A stretch of 64,000 nucleotides of DNA. Source: an uncultured Clostridia bacterium (GTDB lineage Bacteria > Bacillota > Clostridia > Christensenellales > Borkfalkiaceae). Positions 1 through 6,989 of this stretch are shown in pieces. The stretch spans positions 1 through 64,000 of the forward strand of contig CANRJR010000002.1 in the NCBI GenBank assembly GCA_947631005.1, in the 5' to 3' direction. The notes beneath the pieces are model-generated. The model had not been told where the DNA came from. It worked only from the letters and a program-made list of their open reading frames with translations, and searched no databases. A program made the translations under genes and the position numbers. Position 1 is the stretch's first letter, and each line of letters begins with the position of its first letter.

Positions 1-245
1 GAGATTTCTCCACGCGCCGCTATCGCGGCTTGGTCGAAATGACAAAAAAAGAAGCGGCGGGGCGAAATGACAAAAAAAGAAGCGGCGGGGCGAAATGACA
101 TCGTAAGACTGCAGGAGATTTCTCCACGCGCCGCTATCGCGGCTTGGTCGAAATGACAAAAAAAAGCGGCGGGGCGAAATGACATCGTAAGACTGCGGGA
201 GATTTCTCCACGCACTCACTACGTTCGTTCGGTCGAAATGACAAA
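1..245. repeat. Cluster of MITE-like repeat arms (CGAAATGACA family)
   Basis: The stretch holds three copies of a roughly 44-bp arm at 1-44, 115-158 and 200-243. Each runs from GAGATTTCTCC through a short palindrome to GGTCGAAATGACA. Extra copies of the terminal decamer CGAAATGACA lie at 63, 91 and 175, joined by GC-rich linkers. The first two arms carry the same internal palindrome (CCGCTATCGCGG); the third carries a different one. The sequence after the last arm (244-290) recurs after an arm at 6676-6710. From about 290 to 440 I see nothing further. No reading frame here looks coding. Confidence 0.85.
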
Positions 246-442
246 TTGGGAATGTCTTGTCGATAACATGATAAATAGGGAAAGGGGAGCGACGTATTCG
301 AACGGGCGGGACGGGGCACAATAAAAGCACGGAAAGGGGACGGATTTTGACCGAATCGCGCCGAAAAAGTCGCCTGCGTGCAAAAAATAAATAAAAAATT
401 TTGGCTGCGGCTTCCGAAAATTGCACATTTGTAAAGAAATTC

Positions 443-471
443 TTGACACAACGTGTCGAATATGATATAAT
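443..471 (+). promoter_or_regulatory. Sigma-A promoter of the amino-sugar operon
   Basis: A perfect -35 TTGACA (443-448) and a perfect -10 TATAAT (466-471) are separated by 17 bp. The start codon of the first gene lies 57 nt downstream of the -10 box and is preceded by a GGAGGG ribosome binding site at about 518-523. This is as strong a promoter as the window contains. Confidence 0.9.
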
Positions 472-527
472 CGTGAAAACTCGGCAAGCGGATCGGCGCA
501 ACGCTTTGCTCCGCTGCGGAGGGTGGC

Positions 528-1196
528 ATGCTGTATTTTCAGAACCTGTTCGACTATCGAAAATCCCTGGCGGGAAAATATCTGCAAGCACTCGAAAATC
601 CTTGGGAGATCTTCCCCCGCCTCAAAGACTTGATCCCAAAAATCGCGCAAACGCTCGACCGCTCGGAGTACGACGAGGTATCCGAGGGCGTTTTTGTGCA
701 TAAGACCGCGACGGTCGCCCCCACGGCGTACCTCGGCGGACCTGCGATCATCGGCGCGCATACCGAAGTCCGCCACTGCGCCTTTATCCGCGGCGCGGCA
801 CTCGTCGGCGAGGGGTGCGTGGTCGGCAATTCCGTCGAGCTCAAAAATTGCGTGCTGTTCGACGGCGTGCAAGTCCCGCATTACAATTACGTCGGCGATT
901 CCGTGCTCGGCTACCGCGCGCATATGGGGGCGGGCTCGATCACCTCGAACATCAAGTCCGACCGTACCGACGTGACAATCCGTTGCGAGGGCGGGCGCAT
1001 CCAAACGGGATTGCGGAAATTCGGGGCTCTGCTCGGTGATTTTGCGGAGATCGGCTGTAATTGCGTGCTCAATCCCGGAACGGTCGTCGGCGCGCGTACG
1101 TCGGTCTATCCGCTGCTGTCGCTGCGCGGAGCGTATCCCGCAGACTGTATCGTAAAGGGGACGGAGCAAATCGTACCGCGCCGCCCCGCTGAATAA
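528..1196 (+). CDS. Stand-alone left-handed beta-helix acyltransferase, GlmU C-terminal-like
   Basis: This 222-residue protein has the hexapeptide-repeat pattern of a left-handed beta-helix (about residues 55-200). It matches the acetyltransferase half of GlmU: a PHYNYVGD motif at 117-124 keeps the equivalents of the GlmU catalytic His (H118) and the acetyl-CoA/substrate Tyr (Y121), followed by GAGSIT (134-139). The N-terminal uridylyltransferase half is absent and the GlmU lysine after the NYDG motif is not conserved. Such proteins are often labelled UDP-GlcNAc pyrophosphorylase, but there is no nucleotidyltransferase domain. With glmM and glmS directly downstream, N-acetylation of glucosamine-1-phosphate is the likely role, by inference. 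The start is set by GGAGGG 5 nt upstream. Confidence 0.8.
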   Translation: MLYFQNLFDYRKSLAGKYLQALENPWEIFPRLKDLIPKIAQTLDRSEYDEVSEGVFVHKTATVAPTAYLGGPAIIGAHTEVRHCAFIRGAALVGEGCVVGNSVELKNCVLFDGVQVPHYNYVGDSVLGYRAHMGAGSITSNIKSDRTDVTIRCEGGRIQTGLRKFGALLGDFAEIGCNCVLNPGTVVGARTSVYPLLSLRGAYPADCIVKGTEQIVPRRPAE

Positions 1197-1209
1197 TTTC
1201 GGAGAAACT

Positions 1210-2787
1210 ATGGGAAAATATTTCGGAACGGACGGATTTCGCGGCGAAGCGAACGTCACGCTGACCACCGACCAAGCCTATCGCGTCGGCAGATATCTCG
1301 GAAACTATTTCCGTACCCGCAAAGAGGACGGTCGGGCAAGGGTGGTGATCGGCAAAGACACCCGCATTTCGAGCTATACGTTCGAATACGCGATCGCGGC
1401 GGGCATCGCCGCTTCGGGCTCGGACGTCTATATCATGCACGTCACGACCACGCCTTCGGTCGCGTACATCACCCGTACCGACGAGTTTGACTGCGGCGTG
1501 ATCATTTCGGCGAGCCACAACCCGTTCCACGACAACGGGATCAAGCTCATCAACCGCAACGGCGAGAAGATGGACGGCGAAGTGATCGCGGAGATCGAAC
1601 GCTATCTCGACGGCGAACCCGCCGACCTGCCCTTTGCGGTGGGCGATCAGATGGGTCAGATCATCGACTATGTTTCGGGGAGAAACCGCTATATCGGCTA
1701 TCTCATCTCCCTCGGCATGTTTTCTTTCCGCGGCGTCAAAGTCGGGCTCGACTGCGCCAACGGCTCGTCGTGGAGCATCGCAAAATCGGTATTCGAGGCA
1801 CTCGGCGCAACCGTTCATGTCATCAACGCAGACCCCAACGGACTCAACATCAATGAGGACGCGGGGTCTACGCATATCGAGGGCTTGCAAAAGCTCGTCA
1901 AAGAGAACAAGCTCGACATCGGCTTCGCCTACGACGGCGACGCCGACCGCTGTCTCTGCGTGGACGAGAAAGGCAGAGTGCTCACGGGCGACCATATCCT
2001 CCTGCTCTATGCAAAATATATGAAGTCCCGCGGCAAACTGACGGGGAATACCGTCGTCACCACGGTCATGTCCAACCTCGGGCTCTATAAGGCGTTGGAC
2101 GACAGCGGCATCGAGTATGCTAAAACCGCGGTCGGCGATAAATACGTCTATGAGTACATGAAAGAGCACGGCAACCTCATCGGCGGCGAACAGTCGGGAC
2201 ACATCATTTTCTCGAAATACGCCACCACGGGCGACGGGATCTTGACCAGCTTAAAGATCATGGAAGTGATGCTCGCGCGGAAGATCCCCGCAAGCAAGTT
2301 CTACGACGAACTCACGATCTATCCCCAAACGCTCATCAACGTGCGCGTCCAAGACAAACAGACCGCCCTTTCAAACGAGACCGTACAGGCGTTGATCCGC
2401 GAAACCGAGGACAAGCTCGGCGAGGACGGGCGCGTTCTCGTCCGCGAATCTGGCACAGAACCCTTGGTCCGCGTCATGGTGGAGGCGAAGTCCGAACGCG
2501 AATGCAAAAAACTCGCCCAGCGGATCGCCGACGCCATCAAGACAACGCAAAAGCCGCAAAAGGCCAAGAAAGAGAAAGAGCCGCCCAAGGCAAAAAAAGA
2601 GCCTACCGAGGCAAAAAAAGAGCCGCCCAAGGCGAAGAAAGAGCCGCAAAAAGCCGCGCCGGGCGACGCTTCAAAATCCGAACAACCGAAAGCCCAAAAG
2701 GCAAAGCCCGAAAAGAAAAGAGCCGAAAAACCGAAAGCGGACAAGAAAAAAGCCGACAAGGCTTCCAAAGCCGAAAAGAGGGAATGA
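1210..2787 (+). CDS. glmM: Phosphoglucosamine mutase with lysine-rich C-terminal tail
   Basis: GlmM interconverts glucosamine-6-phosphate and glucosamine-1-phosphate in UDP-GlcNAc synthesis. All family landmarks are present: the N-terminal KYFGTDGFRG, the phosphoserine loop SASHNP with the catalytic serine at 102, the metal loop DGDADR at 242-247, and the C-terminal phosphate-binding RESGTEP at 412-418. The family normally ends near residue 445-450. Here about 78 extra residues follow, almost entirely Lys, Ala, Pro and Glu, with several AKKEP-type units, so the tail is a highly basic, probably disordered extension. It sits 13 nt after the acyltransferase gene and 3 nt before glmS, clearly in one operon. 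Confidence 0.96.
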   Translation: MGKYFGTDGFRGEANVTLTTDQAYRVGRYLGNYFRTRKEDGRARVVIGKDTRISSYTFEYAIAAGIAASGSDVYIMHVTTTPSVAYITRTDEFDCGVIISASHNPFHDNGIKLINRNGEKMDGEVIAEIERYLDGEPADLPFAVGDQMGQIIDYVSGRNRYIGYLISLGMFSFRGVKVGLDCANGSSWSIAKSVFEALGATVHVINADPNGLNINEDAGSTHIEGLQKLVKENKLDIGFAYDGDADRCLCVDEKGRVLTGDHILLLYAKYMKSRGKLTGNTVVTTVMSNLGLYKALDDSGIEYAKTAVGDKYVYEYMKEHGNLIGGEQSGHIIFSKYATTGDGILTSLKIMEVMLARKIPASKFYDELTIYPQTLINVRVQDKQTALSNETVQALIRETEDKLGEDGRVLVRESGTEPLVRVMVEAKSERECKKLAQRIADAIKTTQKPQKAKKEKEPPKAKKEPTEAKKEPPKAKKEPQKAAPGDASKSEQPKAQKAKPEKKRAEKPKADKKKADKASKAEKRE

Positions 2788-2790
2788 ATC

Positions 2791-4623
2791 ATGTGTGGTA
2801 TCGTGGGGTATATCGGCAACAAACAAGCCGCGCCCATTTTGCTCGCAGAATTACAAAAATTGGAATACCGCGGATACGATTCCGCGGGGATCGCCGTGTA
2901 CGGCGCAGACGGGATACGCGTCGTCAAGGCGCAAGGCAAGCTCGAAAATCTCGTCCGTAAGGCGGACGGCGGCGCGGCACTTCCCGGGACGGTCGGGATC
3001 GGGCATACCCGCTGGGCGACGCACGGCGTGCCGAGCGAGACCAACGCGCACCCGCATACGAGCGACGGCGGCGCGATCACGGTTGTCCACAACGGAATTC
3101 TCGAAAATTTCCGCGAGATCAAACAAAAACTGACGCGGCGCGGTTACGTCTTTCAGACGGAGACGGACACCGAAGTCATTGTAGACCTCATCGATTATTA
3201 TTACAACAAATACAAGGGCGGGCCGCTCGACGCGCTCTCACGGTTTATGACGCGCGCCCGCGGCGCGTATGCGATCGCGGTCTTGTTCCGCGATTTTCCC
3301 GATGAAATTTACGTCGCCCGCAAAGACAGCCCGATGATCGTCGGTGTGACGGAGAACGAGGCGTTCGTCGCTTCCGACGTCCCCGCGATCATCAACTACA
3401 CGCGGGACGTCTATTATATCGACAATCTCGAAATGGCTTGTCTCAAAGCGGGCGGGGCGACCTTTTATAATTTAGACCGCGAAGTTGTCGAAAAACAGCT
3501 CGTCACGGTCGATCTCGACGCTTCGGCGGCGGAAAAAGAGGGCTGGGAGCACTTCATGATCAAGGAGATCCACGAACAGCCCCGCACCGTTGAGAATACC
3601 TTCCGCCGCTATGTGAACGGCGGCAAGGTGGATTTTTCGGAATGCGGCATTACGGCGCGCGATCTTACGCCCTCCCGCATCGTCATTACGGGGTGCGGCT
3701 CGGCGTATCACGTCGGCGTCGCGCTGCAATACGTCATCGAACAGCTCGCCCGCATTCCCGTGCGCGTCGAGCTGGCTTCGGAGTTCCGCTACCGCGATTT
3801 CATTTTCGAAAAGAACATGCTCGTCATCGCCATCAGCCAAAGCGGCGAAACGGCGGATACGCTCGCCGCGGTGCGCGAGGCGAAGGCGCACGGGATCAAG
3901 ACGCTCGCGATCGTCAACGTGCAAGGCTCGTCGATCGCCCGCGAAGCGGACAATACCGTCTTTACCGTCGCAGGACCGGAGATTGCCGTCGCCACGACGA
4001 AGGCATACAGCGCGCAGCTCATCGTCGGATATTTGTTCGCGCTCGAATTTGCCCGCGCCTCGAAGAAAATGGACGGGGCGACCTATTCGGCTTTGCTCGG
4101 GGAGATCGCGTCCATCCCCTCCAAAATGGAGACGATCCTCGCGCAGAAAGAGATCTATCAACAATTCGCCGCCGAACACGTCACGATGCACGACGTATTC
4201 ATGATCGGCAGAGGGATCGACTACGCCGTCTGCATGGAGGGCGGGCTCAAACTCAAAGAGGTAAGCTATGTCCATACCGAGGCGTATGCGGCGGGCGAAC
4301 TCAAACACGGGACGATCAGCCTGATCGAACAGGGCACGATCGTCGTCGGCGTTTTGACGCAGAGCAATGTCTATGAAAAGACGGCGAGCAATCTCGAAGA
4401 GGTGAAGTCGAGGGGTGCGAACGTCGTCGGGATCACGTTTGCGGGCAAGAAATTGTCCAAGGAGGCGGCTTCCGTCAATTGGACCATCCCCCATATCGCG
4501 GAATGTTTTGCGGGGAGCTTGCTTGTCGTCCCGCTGCAATTATTGAGTTATTACGTCAGCGTCCAGCTCGGGCTGGACGTCGATAAGCCCCGTAATCTCG
4601 CCAAGAGCGTCACCGTGGAGTGA
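2791..4623 (+). CDS. glmS: Glutamine--fructose-6-phosphate aminotransferase
   Basis: GlmS makes glucosamine-6-phosphate from fructose-6-phosphate and glutamine, the first committed step to UDP-GlcNAc. The 610-residue protein is full length. It begins MCGIVGYIG, so the N-terminal nucleophile is Cys2, followed by an Ntn-type glutaminase domain (about 1-235), two SIS sugar-isomerase domains, and the typical C-terminal DKPRNLAKSVTVE. The gene starts only 3 nt after the glmM stop, and its ribosome binding site lies inside the glmM tail. That spacing leaves no room for the glmS ribozyme that controls this gene in many Bacillota. Confidence 0.98.
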   Translation: MCGIVGYIGNKQAAPILLAELQKLEYRGYDSAGIAVYGADGIRVVKAQGKLENLVRKADGGAALPGTVGIGHTRWATHGVPSETNAHPHTSDGGAITVVHNGILENFREIKQKLTRRGYVFQTETDTEVIVDLIDYYYNKYKGGPLDALSRFMTRARGAYAIAVLFRDFPDEIYVARKDSPMIVGVTENEAFVASDVPAIINYTRDVYYIDNLEMACLKAGGATFYNLDREVVEKQLVTVDLDASAAEKEGWEHFMIKEIHEQPRTVENTFRRYVNGGKVDFSECGITARDLTPSRIVITGCGSAYHVGVALQYVIEQLARIPVRVELASEFRYRDFIFEKNMLVIAISQSGETADTLAAVREAKAHGIKTLAIVNVQGSSIAREADNTVFTVAGPEIAVATTKAYSAQLIVGYLFALEFARASKKMDGATYSALLGEIASIPSKMETILAQKEIYQQFAAEHVTMHDVFMIGRGIDYAVCMEGGLKLKEVSYVHTEAYAAGELKHGTISLIEQGTIVVGVLTQSNVYEKTASNLEEVKSRGANVVGITFAGKKLSKEAASVNWTIPHIAECFAGSLLVVPLQLLSYYVSVQLGLDVDKPRNLAKSVTVE

Positions 4624-4642
4624 AGCGGGGAAGAGGGAAAAG

Positions 4643-6484
4643 ATGAAAAAAATCAGCCGTCAGACACAAATCAAGATCGGGAAGATCGCGCTGTTTGCTT
4701 TGAGCGATCTCGTCTCCGTCTTTCTTTCCATGATCGTCGCTTTGGCGATCACGGAACGGAGCGTGGATTTCGATCTGAATTTCCTGTATTGGTTTTTGTT
4801 TAACTTTGGCGTCGTTTACGCAAGTTTCATCCTTTTCCGCGTGTATTCCATCATCACCCGTTCGGCGGGGTTGCTCGATTCTCTGAAACTGTACATAGCC
4901 GTCATTCTCATTTGCATTTGCAACATATGTTTTGCATTGGGGACGGATCTCGTCGGAAGCCTCACCTGCCTCGTTTACAGCATCGTCGTCGTGAATTTGT
5001 TCCTGCTGACCCGCTATGCGCGGCGGATCTACGCGGCGTTTCGGTATGTGTTCCGCCGCACGCAGCACGGGCAGATCCGCGCGATGGTCGTGGGCGCAGG
5101 TAGAGCGGGAACGGACTTGATACGGGAGATGCAGACGTCGGACAAGATCAACTATTTGCCCGTCTGTCTCGTGGACGACGACGAGTCCAAACGCGGCAAG
5201 ACGATCGGCGACGTAAAGGTGGCGGGAACGTCGGAAGATATCCCCGCGCTCGTGGCAAAATATAAGATCTCGCAGATCCTGATCGCGATCCCGTCTGCAC
5301 CCAAAAAAGAGGTCGGACGCATTTACGAGATCTGCAAAAAGACGCCCTGCGTGGTGAAGATCCTGCCGGGGGTCTACCAATTCGTCAGCGGCGAGGCGAC
5401 GATGGCGTCCCTGCGGGAAGTGGAAATTTCCGATCTCCTCGGCAGAGAACAGGTCCGCGCCGATCTTCAAGAGATCGCGGGGTATATCAAAGATCAGGTC
5501 GTGCTCGTTACGGGGGGCGGCGGTTCGATCGGCAGCGAGCTTTGCCGCCAGATCGCAAGGAGCGACCCCAAACGCCTGATCATTCTCGATATCTACGAAA
5601 ATAACGCATACGATATCGAGCAGGAGCTCAAACGGCATTTCCCCGCGCTCGATTTGTTGGTGCTCATCGCAAGCGTACGCGATAAGGGGAAAATGGAGGA
5701 CGTATTCCGCACCTACCGTCCCGATATCGTGTTCAATGCGGCGGCGCACAAGCATGTTCCCTTGATGGAGACAAGCCCCAACGAGGCGGTGAAAAACAAC
5801 GTGTTCGGCACGTTGAACTGCGCCCGTCTCGCCGACCGATACGGGGTGAAAACGTTCGTGCAGATCTCGACGGACAAGGCAGTAAACCCGACCAACGTGA
5901 TGGGTGCGACCAAACGCATATGCGAAATGATCATCCAGACGATCGGGCGGCACAGCAAAAATACGAATTTCGTGGCGGTGCGGTTCGGCAACGTGCTCGG
6001 GTCGAACGGTTCGGTCATCCCCCTGTTCAAGAAGCAGATTGCGGAGGGCGGTCCCGTTACGGTCACCGATCCGAATATCATCCGCTATTTCATGACAATT
6101 CCCGAAGCCGTTCTCCTCGTTTTGCAGGCGGGCGCATACGCGAAAGGCGGTCAAATTTTCGTGCTCGATATGGGCGAACCCGTGAAGATCTACGACCTCG
6201 CCTACAACCTCATCAAACTTTCGGGATTCGAGCCGAACGTCGATATCGAGATCAAATGCACGGGGCTTCGCCCGGGCGAAAAGCTCTACGAAGAGCGGCT
6301 GATGGACGAAGAAGGATTGCAGACGACGGCGCACGGGTTGATCAGCATCGCGCGCCCGATCGCGCTCGATGAGGAGGAGTTTTGGAAAAAGCTCGACGAG
6401 CTTTACGCCGCCGCATATGCGGAAACCCGCGATATGAAACACCTCGTCTCTTCCCTCGTCCCGACGTATAAAGTGCAGGATTGA
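4643..6484 (+). CDS. Membrane UDP-GlcNAc 4,6-dehydratase (CapD/FlaA1/PglF family)
   Basis: The protein has 613 residues. Four predicted membrane helices fill about residues 12-135, followed by a CoA-binding-like Rossmann region and then a short-chain dehydrogenase domain with TGGGGSIGSE near 286-295. The STDKAVNPTNVMGATKR segment near 407-423 is the signature of inverting or retaining UDP-GlcNAc 4,6-dehydratases of the CapD/PglF/WbpM type. They convert UDP-GlcNAc to a 4-keto-6-deoxy sugar at the inner membrane face for capsule, glycan or polysaccharide synthesis. It is the last gene of the amino-sugar operon, so it can draw directly on the UDP-GlcNAc made by the upstream enzymes. The exact product stereochemistry cannot be told from motifs. 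Confidence 0.9.
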   Translation: MKKISRQTQIKIGKIALFALSDLVSVFLSMIVALAITERSVDFDLNFLYWFLFNFGVVYASFILFRVYSIITRSAGLLDSLKLYIAVILICICNICFALGTDLVGSLTCLVYSIVVVNLFLLTRYARRIYAAFRYVFRRTQHGQIRAMVVGAGRAGTDLIREMQTSDKINYLPVCLVDDDESKRGKTIGDVKVAGTSEDIPALVAKYKISQILIAIPSAPKKEVGRIYEICKKTPCVVKILPGVYQFVSGEATMASLREVEISDLLGREQVRADLQEIAGYIKDQVVLVTGGGGSIGSELCRQIARSDPKRLIILDIYENNAYDIEQELKRHFPALDLLVLIASVRDKGKMEDVFRTYRPDIVFNAAAHKHVPLMETSPNEAVKNNVFGTLNCARLADRYGVKTFVQISTDKAVNPTNVMGATKRICEMIIQTIGRHSKNTNFVAVRFGNVLGSNGSVIPLFKKQIAEGGPVTVTDPNIIRYFMTIPEAVLLVLQAGAYAKGGQIFVLDMGEPVKIYDLAYNLIKLSGFEPNVDIEIKCTGLRPGEKLYEERLMDEEGLQTTAHGLISIARPIALDEEEFWKKLDELYAAAYAETRDMKHLVSSLVPTYKVQD

Positions 6485-6556
6485 CCATATTCCGCCGTAT
6501 GGCGTTTGAATCATGTCATGCCGAGGCAAAAATTGTTTCATTTGTCATGGTGAGCC

Positions 6557-6605
6557 GAGAGCCCGCGTCGAAGAGACGCGGGCTCTCGTGTCGAAACATT
6601 TTTCT
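6557..6605 (+). terminator. Hairpin terminator, part of a dispersed element
   Basis: A 13-bp perfect stem, GAGAGCCCGCGTC (6557-6569) pairing with 6575-6587, is followed after a short gap by an ATTTTT tract at 6599-6603. It lies about 70 nt after the dehydratase stop and can end that operon. About 49 nt around it recur almost unchanged at 12095, and the same stem recurs at 52250. It is therefore a dispersed sequence as well as a terminator. Confidence 0.7.
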
Positions 6606-6615
6606 TATTTTTAAG

Positions 6616-6786
6616 GGCAATAAGACTGCGGGAGATTTCTCCACGCGCCGCTATCGCGGCTTGGTCGAAATGACAAATTGGGAATGTCTTGTCGATAGCA
6701 TGATAAACAGGGAAGTGAGGAAATGGGGAGAAATGACAAATAGGAAGAGGGGCGAAATGACATCGTAAGACTGCGGGAGATTCTTC
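6616..6786. repeat. MITE-like repeat arm and fragments
   Basis: A full arm (GAGATTTCTCC ... GGTCGAAATGACA) ends at 6675, with the same CCGCTATCGCGG palindrome seen at window position 20. It is followed by an extension shared with 244-290. Further CGAAATGACA-type decamers occur at about 6729 (variant GAGAAATGACA) and 6753, and a truncated arm start lies at 6775-6786. The preceding TAAGACTGCGG also precedes other arms at 106, 190 and 6768, so it belongs to the unit. Confidence 0.8.
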
Positions 6787-6877
6787 GTTTCACGCTGAAT
6801 GCAAATAAGAATGTTGCCGCATGCCAAAATGAGAACGGTACGCCTGCGGGCGTTCTGTTCTCATTTTGGCGTGAAAC
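6787..6877. repeat. Nested inverted repeat just upstream of a promoter
   Basis: An inner perfect 14-bp inverted repeat, GCCAAAATGAGAAC (6823-6836) with its complement at 6857-6870, is enclosed by an outer pair, GTTTCACG (6787-6794) and CGTGAAAC (6870-6877). The structure ends 2 bp before the -35 box of the GLUG lipoprotein gene. It may be a decayed insertion or a regulatory palindrome; there is no U-tract that would make it an obvious terminator. Confidence 0.65.
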
Positions 6878-6879
6878 AC

Positions 6880-6908
6880 TTGACAAAATACGAAAGAAAA
6901 ACTATATT
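6880..6908 (+). promoter_or_regulatory. Sigma-A promoter of the GLUG surface lipoprotein
   Basis: The -35 TTGACA (6880-6885) and -10 TATATT (6903-6908) are 17 bp apart. A TATAAT overlaps immediately downstream (6908-6913) but would need a 22-bp spacer. The start codon follows about 80 nt later, with a GAAAGAGGGGG ribosome binding site. Confidence 0.8.
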
Positions 6909-6989
6909 ATAATGGCACGGGAAATGAACGAAAATAGATCCAAAAAGAACTTTTCCGCGAAAAATTAGTCGGGAAAGAGGGGGCTGTCC

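Noticed and set aside
2788-2790. A glmS ribozyme before glmS
   Set aside because: Only 3 nt separate glmM and glmS, and the glmM tail sequence shows no ribozyme core.
6908-6913. TATAAT at 6908 as the -10 box of the GLUG lipoprotein promoter
   Set aside because: Spacing to TTGACA would be 22 bp; the overlapping TATATT gives 17 bp.
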